Source: Phycisphaerales bacterium UBA2266
GTDB taxonomy: Bacteria; Planctomycetota; Phycisphaerae; Sedimentisphaerales; Anaerobacaceae
DNA length: 16,174 nucleotides
Assembly (NCBI GenBank): GCA_002347125.1
Contig: DDXG01000350.1
Span: 1 to 16,174 of the forward strand
Direction: 5' to 3'
The notes under the pieces are model-generated. The model was not told where the DNA came from. It did no database searches and was given only the letters and a program-made list of their open reading frames with translations. A program made the translations under genes and the position numbers. The stretch's first letter is position 1, and every line of letters starts with the position of its first letter. This document shows positions 1 through 7,208 of the stretch, in pieces.

Positions 1-3000
1 TTGTGCTGGCGACAGTGTGGCCGTCGGGCGTGATACCTGGGGCACGCGAGGGAGGGACGACCTCGACACGCAAGGGCGAGACGCCCTCGACACAGCGGGG
101 TTGGCAGGTGAGCGTGACGCCGGGCGACGCGGAGGTGGAGGCCGGTTCGCCGGTGGTGGTGCTGGCGCGGTTTGACGGCCGGCTGCCGGCGGCGGCCACG
201 CTGGTGTACACGCCGAAGGGATCGTCCTCCCAGCGGATTGCCCTGAACAAGAACCTGGAGGACCCGGTATTCGGGGGGGTGATCCCGTCGGTGCCGGGTA
301 ATACCGTGTATCGGGTGGAGTACGAGGGGCGGCGGACGCAGGACTTCAGGCTGACCGCGTTCATCTATCCGGAGCTTCGCCGGGCCGATGCGCGGGTCGT
401 ATATCCGGCGTACACGAATCTGCCGGAGAAGGTCGTGGAGGACACGCGCCAGGTCAGCACCGTGGAGGGTTCGCAGGTGACGCTGACATTCACGTTGAAC
501 AAGCCCGTGGCGACGGCGCGGTTGCAGGCCAGGGACAGCTCGGCGGTGGGTCTGGCGGCCGATGCGAACCGGCCGGGGGTCTACACGGCTGCGATGACCG
601 CGACGGAGAGCCGCCGGTATGAACTGCTGTTGACCGACGGCGAGGGACGGATGAATCGGATGCCGCCGCGGTTTACGATTGACGTGCACAAGAACCTCGC
701 CGCCCAGGTGAAGGTGAAGTTCCCGAACCGGGACATTTCGGCCTCGGCGCTGGAGGAGTTGGCGCTGGAAGCGGAGGTGTTTGACGATTACGGGCTGGCC
801 GGGTATGGCGTGACTTATGCGGTGGCGGGATTGGAGGCCGTGGATGTTGCGCTGGGACCTGGCGGCGGATGGACGATCCCGAAGCGAGTTCGGGACGAGG
901 GACGAAGGACGAGAGACGACGGAGGAACGGCGAACGACGCGGGTGGCAGCCTTTCGCGCAGCGAAGGGCTGGACGATCCGGCCCTTGCCTTAGGCAAAGG
1001 CCGCCACCCCGACGAGATGCGAAATACGAACGACGAAATACTAGCGGCGAAATACGAAATACGAACGACGAAGCAGGCGATTGCCCATGTTCTGGCGCTG
1101 GAGGAATTGGAGGTTGCGCCGGACCAGTTGGTGACGTATCACTTCTGGGCGGACGACGTGGGGCCGGACGGCCGGACGCGGCGGTCGTACAGCGATATCT
1201 ACTTCGCCGAGATTCGGCCGTTTGAGGAGATATTCCGCGAAAGTGAGTCCTCGGCGGCGCAGCGGGAGCAGCAGCAACGACAGCAGCAGGAGAACCAGGA
1301 GGGCCAGCCACAGGATGCCCAACAACGGGCCGAGCAGTTGGCGCGGCTGCAGAAGGAGATCATTAACGCGACCTGGAACGTCAAGCGCAAGGCCGACCAG
1401 GCGGGCAGGCTGGAGGGCAATACCGAGGACGTGGAGGTCGTGGCGCAGAGTCAGGATCAGGCGTTTCAGCAGACGCAGGCGGCCCAGGGCCAAGCTGAGG
1501 ATGCGGACTCGGCGGCGGCGCTGGCGGCGGCGGCGCGGCACATGCAGACGTCACTGGAGCATCTGACGGAGGCGGCCGAGTCCGTGTCGGTCGAGGAATT
1601 GACGCCGGCCCTGGCGGCCGAGCAGGCGGCCTATCAGGAGCTGCTCAAGCTGCGGCAGCGCGAGGCCCAGGTGGCGCAGAGCCGCGGGCAGAACCCGTCG
1701 AGACAGTCGGCGCGTTCGCAGCAGCAGTTGCAGCAGTTGGAGATGCGGCAGGAACAAGACCGGTACGAGACACAGCGGCAGGCCCAGCCACAGCAGGAGG
1801 CCGAGCAGCGGCAGGACTTGCAGATGCAGAACCGGCTGCGGGAGCTGGCTCGGCGGCAGAGCGATATGAGCGAACGGCTGCGGGAACTGGAGGCCGAGCT
1901 TCGCCAGGCGCAGACCGAGCAGCAGCGGCAGGAGGCCCAGCGGGAGCTGGAGCGGCTGCGGCAGCAGCAGTTGCAGTCGTTGGAGGACGTGGATGAGCTG
2001 GCGGCGCAAATGGATCGGCCGGAGAATCGCCAGAGGACGGCGGAGGCTTCGCAGCAGTTGGATCGGACGCGGTCGCAGGTTCGCCGGTCGGCCGAGCAGA
2101 TGCAGCAGCGGATGGTGTCGGAGGCGGGGGCCTCGGCGGCGCGTGCCGGGCGCGAGTTCGAGCAGATGCGCGAGGATCTTCAGGACAGGACCTCCGGGCG
2201 GTTCACGCAGGAGATGCAGCAGATGCGGGAGGACGCGCGGCAGATGGAGCAGCGGCAGCAGGAAGTTGCTGAGGGGATATCACAGGAACTGGAGCGGCAG
2301 CAGCGGACACTGACGGGGCCTGGGGCCGGTCAAGAACTGGCCGAGGGGATGGAGCAGCAACAGGCGCGGGCGCGGCAGTTGTTGGAGCAGATGCGGGAGA
2401 CGAGCGAGGCGGCGGAGGAGACAGAGCCGGTGCTGCACCGGCGGTTGTATGACACGCTGCGCGAGGCGAGCACGGGGGACCTAGATCGGTCACTGGACCT
2501 GACAGGCGAGTTGCTGCGGCGGAACTTCCTGCCGGAGGCACAGGAGATCGAGCGGCGGGCGGGCGAGGCGGTTCGTCGGCTGCGCGAGGGGATCGAGGAG
2601 GCGGCCGAGGGGGTGCTGGGGCGCGAGGACGAAGCCTTGCGGCGGGCGCGTAAGCAGGTGGAGGAGTTGATTCGACAAGTGAATGAGGAGGCGGCCCGCG
2701 AGGGTCGCGCCCGCGGCGGCATGGGCGATCCCAATCGGCCTGGGGATCCAAGCGCCATGGGGATGGCAAGGGCAATGGGCGATGCGAATAGTCCCGGGGA
2801 TCCCAACGGGGCGCCGACAGCGCAGGGCGGACGGGGGGCCGGTGATCCCAATGCGCCGGTTGACAGCAACGAGCCGCGACTGGCGAGGAACGATCTGATG
2901 CGCGGGCGAGACGCCCGCGACACACGAGGGCAAGATGCCCGCGCTACGGGGGACCGCGCGGGAACGAGGGACGAGGGACGAGAGACGAACGACGGGCCAG

Positions 3001-3410
3001 AGCGGGCGGACGAAAGCGGCGGTCCCGGCGGGACATTCCGGGACCGGGCGGACTACGAGCAGCGGCGCGGGCCGATTGCCGGGCGAGATTACCGTGAGTG
3101 GTCGGACCGGCTACGGGAGGTGGAGGAGATGCTGACAAGCCGCCAGTTGCGGGAGCAGGCGGCACGCGTGCGCGACCGTGCGCAAGAGATGCGGGCGGAG
3201 GTGACGCGGCATGGAAAAGAGCCGCAGTGGGATGTTGTCGAGCAACAGATCGCCCGGCCGCTGACGGAATTGTATCGGCGGTTGAGCGACGAGTTGGTGC
3301 GGCTGGAGTCGGACAAGGCGCCGACGCCGATCGACCGGGACCCTGTGCCGGGTCGGTTCAGCGACATGGTGCGGCGTTACTTTGAGAATCTGGGGGGCGG
3401 CCAGCCATGA
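1..3410 (+). CDS. DUF4175-like Gln-rich coiled-coil protein, 5' partial
   Basis: The reading frame is open from the window edge. A GTG at base 3 could start it, but this is probably not the true start: family members begin with membrane segments and none is seen here, so I treat the gene as 5' truncated. Numbering from base 3 (1135 residues visible), residues about 31-285 are beta-rich, Ig-like periplasmic domains. Residues 360-410 hold the conserved stretch ending FAEIRPFEEIFRE. Residues about 410-900 are a very long Gln/Glu/Arg-rich coiled coil. Residues 905-960 are a Gly-Asp-Pro-Asn linker, and 1030-1135 a helical C-terminal domain. The role of the family is unknown; in Planctomycetota it sits beside VWA proteins, as here, where its TGA overlaps the next ATG by four bases. 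Three in-frame repeat patches (37-95, 868-1078, 2890-2998) interrupt it. The 868-1078 patch splits a region that I expect to be continuous in relatives. Family call is moderately sure; function unknown. Confidence 0.75.
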   Translation, partial: VLATVWPSGVIPGAREGGTTSTRKGETPSTQRGWQVSVTPGDAEVEAGSPVVVLARFDGRLPAAATLVYTPKGSSSQRIALNKNLEDPVFGGVIPSVPGNTVYRVEYEGRRTQDFRLTAFIYPELRRADARVVYPAYTNLPEKVVEDTRQVSTVEGSQVTLTFTLNKPVATARLQARDSSAVGLAADANRPGVYTAAMTATESRRYELLLTDGEGRMNRMPPRFTIDVHKNLAAQVKVKFPNRDISASALEELALEAEVFDDYGLAGYGVTYAVAGLEAVDVALGPGGGWTIPKRVRDEGRRTRDDGGTANDAGGSLSRSEGLDDPALALGKGRHPDEMRNTNDEILAAKYEIRTTKQAIAHVLALEELEVAPDQLVTYHFWADDVGPDGRTRRSYSDIYFAEIRPFEEIFRESESSAAQREQQQRQQQENQEGQPQDAQQRAEQLARLQKEIINATWNVKRKADQAGRLEGNTEDVEVVAQSQDQAFQQTQAAQGQAEDADSAAALAAAARHMQTSLEHLTEAAESVSVEELTPALAAEQAAYQELLKLRQREAQVAQSRGQNPSRQSARSQQQLQQLEMRQEQDRYETQRQAQPQQEAEQRQDLQMQNRLRELARRQSDMSERLRELEAELRQAQTEQQRQEAQRELERLRQQQLQSLEDVDELAAQMDRPENRQRTAEASQQLDRTRSQVRRSAEQMQQRMVSEAGASAARAGREFEQMREDLQDRTSGRFTQEMQQMREDARQMEQRQQEVAEGISQELERQQRTLTGPGAGQELAEGMEQQQARARQLLEQMRETSEAAEETEPVLHRRLYDTLREASTGDLDRSLDLTGELLRRNFLPEAQEIERRAGEAVRRLREGIEEAAEGVLGREDEALRRARKQVEELIRQVNEEAAREGRARGGMGDPNRPGDPSAMGMARAMGDANSPGDPNGAPTAQGGRGAGDPNAPVDSNEPRLARNDLMRGRDARDTRGQDARATGDRAGTRDEGRETNDGPERADESGGPGGTFRDRADYEQRRGPIAGRDYREWSDRLREVEEMLTSRQLREQAARVRDRAQEMRAEVTRHGKEPQWDVVEQQIARPLTELYRRLSDELVRLESDKAPTPIDRDPVPGRFSDMVRRYFENLGGGQP
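37..95 (+). repeat. in-frame palindromic repeat patch in the DUF4175-like gene, first
   Basis: AGGGCG (73-78), AGA loop, CGCCCT (82-87) makes the hairpin. A degenerate unit (GAGGG...CCTC) precedes it. Here the hairpin is read in the phase that gives KGETPST, unlike the GRDA phase used later in the same gene. Confidence 0.7.
868..1078 (+). repeat. composite mini-repeat patch, about 210 bases, in frame
   Basis: From left to right: the palindrome TCCCGAA-GCGAG-TTCGGGA (877-895); a GGACGA-type array (893-930); a hairpin with arms AGCCTTTCGC and GCGAAGGGCT around GCA, one wobble pair (from about 947); a second with arms GGCCCTTGCC and GGCAAAGGCC around TTA (about 979-1001); and two copies of a CGAAATACGAACGACGAA-type element (1019-1072). 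It separates the family-like sequence before about 868 from the sequence that resumes at IAHVLALEEL. Confidence 0.75.
2890..2998 (+). repeat. in-frame repeat patch near the 3' end of the DUF4175-like gene
   Basis: It holds the 8-bp hairpin CGCGGGCG-AGA-CGCCCGCG (2901-2919), a shorter hairpin GGGCA-AGA-TGCCC (2928-2940) and a GGACGAG-type array (about 2966-2993). Bases 2890-2920 are identical to 4425-4455 in the next gene. Confidence 0.75.
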
Positions 3411-6010
3411 CCGGACCGGCGATGATTACGATAGCCGGGGGACCGTGGCTGTGGCCGGTGGCGGCGGTTTGCGTCATCGAGGCGGCGGCGGTGGTCTGGT
3501 CGTATCGGCGGGTGCCGCAGATGAGCGGGGCGCACCGGGCGGCGTTCGCGCTCAAGGTGCTGGGGGTATTGCTGGTGGGGTTGTGTATGGCCGAGCCGTT
3601 GTACCGCGGCAGGCGGGTGGAGCCGGGGGCGAACCTGCTGGTGGTCGCGGCCGACAACAGCGGGTCGATGAGTGTCCGGGACGAAGGGGCAGCACGAATG
3701 CGGGGCGAGGTGATGGCGGACGTGCTGGCCGGTGACGGGGCCGGGTGGCTGGCTCTGCTGGATGAGGATCTTCAGGTTCGCCGGTATGTCTTTGATTCAC
3801 GGGTCAGACGAAGCACGGATTTCTCGGAGCTTACGTTCGACGGGCGGGCGTCGTCACTGGGGACGGTGTTGCATCTGGCTGGCTCGGCGCGCGGCATGGG
3901 CCTGAAGCCTCTAGCGCATCGGCAGGATGCCGATGCCACGTCTATGCACGGGCAGGATGCCCGTGCCACGCAAGGGCGAGACGCCCTCGCCATGGATGGA
4001 GACAGGCCGATAGCCGGGATTGTGCTGCTGACCGACGGCGTGGCGACGGACGTGGGCGAGGAGTTCTATGATTTGTCGGGGGTCCCACCGGTGTACCCGG
4101 TGGCGGTCGGGGGCGGGCGTTCACAGAGGGACTTGGCGCTGGCGAACGTGTCGGTGACGCAGACGGCGTTCGAGGATGCGCCGGTGACGATCCAGGCGGA
4201 TGTGGAGGCGGTTCGTTTCGCGGGGCGGGAGGTGGTGGTGGCCGTGCTGGACAGCAACGGTGTTGAGGTCGAGAGAAACGCATGGACGGTCAAGGGCGAC
4301 GATGAGAAGCAGGCGTTTCGGTTTGCGATACGGCCGCAGGGAGCGGGCGTGTTGTTCTATCGCGTGGCGGTCGGGGAAGGCCCGATGGACGATCCCGAAG
4401 CGAGTTCGGGACGAGGGACGACGGACGATCTGATGCGCGGGCGAGACGCCCGCGATACGCAAGGGCAAGATGCTCTCGCCACGGGCGAGGCGACGATGTT
4501 GAATAACGAGCGGATGGTCGTGGTGGACCGCCGTCGCGGGCCATATCGTATTCTGTATGTGAGTGGGCGACCGAACTGGGAGTACAAGTTTCTCAAGCGC
4601 GCCCTGGAGGCTGATGAGCAGGTGCAGTTGGTGGGGCTGCTGCGTGTGGCGCGGCGGGAGCCGAAATATGACTGGCGCGGTCGGCGCGGGGAGCAGAGCA
4701 ACCCGTTGTATCGGGGCTATGATGAGCGGGAGCAGGCCGAGGCCGAGTCGTATGACCAGCCGGTCCTGGTGCGGCTGAATACCCGGGACGATGCGGAACT
4801 GGCCGATGGATTCCCCAGGACGGCCGAGGCGCTGTTTGAGTATCACGCGATTATCCTCGACGACGTTGAGAAGGACTTCTTCACGCAGGACCAGATGGAT
4901 CTGGTGCGGAGGTTCGTCGCCGAGCGGGGCGGAGGATTCGCCATGCTCGGCGGGATGGACTCGCTGCGCGAGGGCGGGTACGACCGCACGGCCATCGGGG
5001 GCATCCTGCCGGTGTATCTGGACCGCGTGCCGGAAGCACCGCCGGCAAGGCCGGTTCAGATGTCGTTGACGCGGGAAGGTTGGCTGGAGCCATGGGCGAG
5101 GCTGCGGGACAACGAATTGGATGAACGGCGGCGGATGCAGGAAACGGCGGGCTTTGAGGTGCTCAACCGGGTGGGGGCGATCAAGGCCGGCGCGAGGGTG
5201 GTGGCGACGGCCTCGACGCAAGGGAGTATGACATTCGAGGGCGAGACGCCCGCGGCACAGGTCCGAGTGATGCCTGCGGCAGGCGGGCGCCAGGCCGTCC
5301 CGGCGCTGGTGGTACATCGGTACGGCAACGGGCGGGCGGCCGTGTTGACGGTCGGGGATCTGTGGCGGTGGGGCCTGCGCAGCGCCGAGATGCGCGAGGA
5401 TATGGATAAGTTCTGGCGGCAGATGGTGCGATTCCTGGTGGCGGATGTGCCGCCGCGGTTTGAATTACAGGTGGTTCACAGACATGAGTTGGCGAATCAG
5501 CCGGTGGAGCTACGGGTCCGCACTCGCGGCAAGGACTTCGGGCCACTGGACGACGTCTTGGTGACGGTGGAGGTTCGCGACCCGCACGGCCGGACGCTGC
5601 CACTGCGCGCCGAGCCGTCGCTGAGCGAGCGCGGGCTGTTTGAGGCCGGGTACGTGCCCCGCGACAGCGGTGGCTACTTCGCGCGGGCAAGCGTGCGGGC
5701 TGCGGGGGGCATCGAGATTGGCAGTGCCGAGACGGGCTGGACGGCAGACTTGCAGGCGAGAGAGTTCGCCTCGATTCACGTCCAACGGGCGCTGCTGGAG
5801 AGGATTGCACGGGCCACCGGTGGCAGGATGGTGGAACTGGATGAATTGGATAAGTTCGCGGCTCGGTTGCCTTCGAGGGAGGCGCCGATGACGACCGTGT
5901 GGGTCCGCCCGTTGTGGGACCTGCCGGGCGTACTGGGGGGGGCGTTCGTTGCGATTATCGCGTGTTTCGCGGGGGAGTGGCTGCTTCGTCGATGGAAACA
6001 GACGCCATGA
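3407..6010 (+). CDS. membrane-anchored VWA and glutamine-amidotransferase-like protein
   Basis: This 867-residue protein has two N-terminal membrane segments (about 8-33 and 46-63), a VWA domain from about 75, a central GATase1-like domain (about 378-545), a beta-rich domain (about 670-790) and a C-terminal membrane segment just before the basic tail RRWK. The metal-binding MIDAS of the VWA domain looks complete: D83, S85 and S87 in DNSGS, T153, and D210 in LLTDG. The GATase1-like part keeps the fold signature (ILYVSGRPNWEYKFLKRAL, then RRFVAERGGGFAMLGG). It has no cysteine at the nucleophile elbow, so it is unlikely to be an amidotransferase. The start is set by the ATGA overlap with the upstream gene and by a G-rich ribosome-binding stretch 5' to it. 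In-frame repeat patches fall at residues about 168-198, 327-361 and 602-619. The first lies between the T and D of the MIDAS. Likely a surface or periplasm-facing adhesion or assembly factor, by analogy with BatA-like proteins; function inferred only. Confidence 0.8.
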   Translation: MTGPAMITIAGGPWLWPVAAVCVIEAAAVVWSYRRVPQMSGAHRAAFALKVLGVLLVGLCMAEPLYRGRRVEPGANLLVVAADNSGSMSVRDEGAARMRGEVMADVLAGDGAGWLALLDEDLQVRRYVFDSRVRRSTDFSELTFDGRASSLGTVLHLAGSARGMGLKPLAHRQDADATSMHGQDARATQGRDALAMDGDRPIAGIVLLTDGVATDVGEEFYDLSGVPPVYPVAVGGGRSQRDLALANVSVTQTAFEDAPVTIQADVEAVRFAGREVVVAVLDSNGVEVERNAWTVKGDDEKQAFRFAIRPQGAGVLFYRVAVGEGPMDDPEASSGRGTTDDLMRGRDARDTQGQDALATGEATMLNNERMVVVDRRRGPYRILYVSGRPNWEYKFLKRALEADEQVQLVGLLRVARREPKYDWRGRRGEQSNPLYRGYDEREQAEAESYDQPVLVRLNTRDDAELADGFPRTAEALFEYHAIILDDVEKDFFTQDQMDLVRRFVAERGGGFAMLGGMDSLREGGYDRTAIGGILPVYLDRVPEAPPARPVQMSLTREGWLEPWARLRDNELDERRRMQETAGFEVLNRVGAIKAGARVVATASTQGSMTFEGETPAAQVRVMPAAGGRQAVPALVVHRYGNGRAAVLTVGDLWRWGLRSAEMREDMDKFWRQMVRFLVADVPPRFELQVVHRHELANQPVELRVRTRGKDFGPLDDVLVTVEVRDPHGRTLPLRAEPSLSERGLFEAGYVPRDSGGYFARASVRAAGGIEIGSAETGWTADLQAREFASIHVQRALLERIARATGGRMVELDELDKFAARLPSREAPMTTVWVRPLWDLPGVLGGAFVAIIACFAGEWLLRRWKQTP
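3912..3995 (+). repeat. three tandem hairpins in the VWA domain
   Basis: Hairpins at 3916-3936 (GCATCGGCA-GGA-TGCCGATGC), 3946-3966 (GCACGGGCA-GGA-TGCCCGTGC) and 3973-3987 (AGGGCG-AGA-CGCCCT) follow one another, with centres 30 and 24 bases apart. The stems differ but each stays fully paired. They encode a hydrophilic loop of about 30 residues. Confidence 0.8.
4384..4493 (+). repeat. mosaic repeat patch in the VWA/GATase-like gene
   Basis: It starts with 38 bases identical to 868-905 (with the TCCCGAA palindrome at 4393-4411), then a short GGACGA run. Next come 31 bases identical to 2890-2920 (hairpin 4436-4454), and then an AGGGCA-AGA-TGCTCT hairpin (4462-4476) with one G-T pair. Confidence 0.8.
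5212..5262 (+). repeat. degenerate hairpin repeat in the VWA/GATase-like gene
   Basis: GGGCG-AGA-CGCCC (5239-5251) is preceded by a decayed copy of the linker CGACGCAAGGG. It is read in the GETP phase. It looks older than the other patches. Confidence 0.55.
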
Positions 6011-7107
6011 ACTTTTTGAAGGCATTTACTTTGTGTGTGTTGTACCTGGTCATTGCCGCCGCTGCAATGGCTCAGAACGATGGGCAAGCGGTGCGTCCGT
6101 CGTCCGTCGTCCGTCGTCCCTCGGATTCGGCGGTGATTGTCGTTGTAGGGGCGGCTGGCGAGGCGGAATTCGGGCGGCAGTTTGCACAATGGGCGGATTC
6201 GTGGCGGCAGGCCTGTGATAAGGGCGGTGTGCGGTGCGTGGTGATTGGGCTGGAGGAGGGGGAGGGCAAGACGGACCGCGACAGGCTGAAGGGGTTACTG
6301 GCGGAGGAGGCGGGCGCGGACGAGGGACGAGAGACAACAGATGAATCGCACGGGCAGGATGGCCGTGCCACGCAAAGGCGGGACGCCCTCGCCACGGGGG
6401 ATCGGCGCGCCGGGGCGCTGTGGGTGGTGCTGATCGGGCATGGGACGTTCGACGGTCGGGCGGCGAAGTTCAATCTGCGGGGGCCCGATATCTCGGCCGA
6501 GGAGCTGAGCCGGTGGCTCGAACCCATACAGCGGCCGGTGGCGGTGATCAACACGGCGTCGTCCAGTGCGCCGTTCCTGACGACGCTGTCAGGGCCCAAT
6601 CGGGTGGTGATAACGGCGACCAAGAGCGGGTTCGAACAGAACTACACACGGTTCGGGCAGTATCTGGCCGAGTCGATTGCGGCCGGCGAGGCAGATTTGG
6701 ACAAGGACGGGCAGACGTCGCTGCTGGAGGCGTTCCTGATGGCGGCCAGCCGCACGGCGGAATTCTACGCCGGGGCCGGGCGGATGGCGACGGAGCATCC
6801 TCTGCTCGATGACAACGGTGACGCCCTGGGCACGCGGGCGGACTGGTTCCGGGGGATTCGGCCGGTGGTTAAGGCGGCCGATGGCGCATCATTGGATGGG
6901 TATCGGGCGCACCAGTTCCATATCGTACGCAGCGCCACGGAGGCGGCGATGACACCGGACCAGCGGGCGCGGCGGGATCAACTGGAACTGGAGGTGATGA
7001 AGCTGCGGGATGCGAAGGAGGCGATCGCCGAGCCCGTCTATCTGACGCGCCTTGAGACGCTGCTGCGGGAGATTGCCCGGTTGTACGAGGGCGATCCGAA
7101 CGGCTGA
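6007..7107 (+). CDS. exported caspase/C13-like protein, probable pseudopeptidase
   Basis: I start this 366-residue protein at the ATG at 6007, which overlaps the upstream TGA as ATGA and gives a clear signal peptide (MNFLKAFTLC to about AMA, residue 22). An in-frame ATG 36 codons earlier would lie inside the VWA gene and would bury the signal. The mature part looks like a caspase/C13 (clan CD) fold: a first strand at 42-49, then VVLIGHG (140-146) with the expected His-Gly at 145-146. The next strand is VAVINTASSSAPF (178-190), where clan CD enzymes carry the catalytic Cys (for example ACES in legumain). Here Ala/Ser replaces it. A canonical EF-hand-like loop spans residues 230-241 (DLDKDGQTSLLE), and a second acidic loop starts at about 268 (DDNGD). 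Repeat-derived residues fill 29-40 and 104-133. Third gene of the operon with the VWA protein, so a structural or scaffolding role is likely. Fold call moderate; loss of activity inferred. Confidence 0.7.
   Translation: MNFLKAFTLCVLYLVIAAAAMAQNDGQAVRPSSVVRRPSDSAVIVVVGAAGEAEFGRQFAQWADSWRQACDKGGVRCVVIGLEEGEGKTDRDRLKGLLAEEAGADEGRETTDESHGQDGRATQRRDALATGDRRAGALWVVLIGHGTFDGRAAKFNLRGPDISAEELSRWLEPIQRPVAVINTASSSAPFLTTLSGPNRVVITATKSGFEQNYTRFGQYLAESIAAGEADLDKDGQTSLLEAFLMAASRTAEFYAGAGRMATEHPLLDDNGDALGTRADWFRGIRPVVKAADGASLDGYRAHQFHIVRSATEAAMTPDQRARRDQLELEVMKLRDAKEAIAEPVYLTRLETLLREIARLYEGDPNG
6088..6125 (-). repeat. GGACGAC array in reverse orientation after the signal peptide
   Basis: Three copies of CGTCCGT-type units (reverse complement GGACGAC) and a CCCTCGGATTCGG tail lie directly after the predicted cleavage site. 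They are read as VRPSSVVRRPSD. This is the only reversed patch inside a gene in the window. Confidence 0.65.
6318..6402 (+). repeat. in-frame repeat patch in the caspase-like gene
   Basis: A GGACGAG-type run (6318-6333) is followed by two hairpins: 6348-6368 (GCACGGGCA-GGA-TGGCCGTGC, one mismatch) and 6375-6389 (AAGGCG-GGA-CGCCCT, one mismatch). The patch lies just before the strand that carries the conserved His. Confidence 0.75.
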
Positions 7108-7153
7108 GACCGCGGGCGGTCGGCGGGGGCCCACGCAATGGCGGGCAACAGCA

Positions 7154-7180
7154 GGGCAACCACGGTGGGTTGCCCCTACG
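7154..7180. repeat. GGGCAACC hairpin repeat between convergent genes
   Basis: GGGCAACC (7154-7161) and GGTTGCCC (7168-7175) form a perfect 8-bp stem with a six-base loop, followed by CTACG. The form resembles a dispersed intergenic repeat known from many bacteria. It lies between the convergent ends at 7107 and 7209. No U-tract follows on either strand, so it is not a classic intrinsic terminator, although it could act as an mRNA 3' end barrier. Confidence 0.6.
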
Positions 7181-7208
7181 AGCGGTGGGGCGCTTGGTGG
7201 AAACGGTG

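Noticed and set aside
3916..3987. Possible CRISPR array, because of tandem units of 24-30 bases
   Set aside because: Only three units, no unique spacers of constant length, the units themselves vary, and the block is inside an open gene with no cas gene near.
5899..6006. Upstream ATG start for the caspase-like gene
   Set aside because: It would overlap the VWA gene by 112 bases and hide the signal peptide; the ATGA overlap at 6007 matches the operon style.
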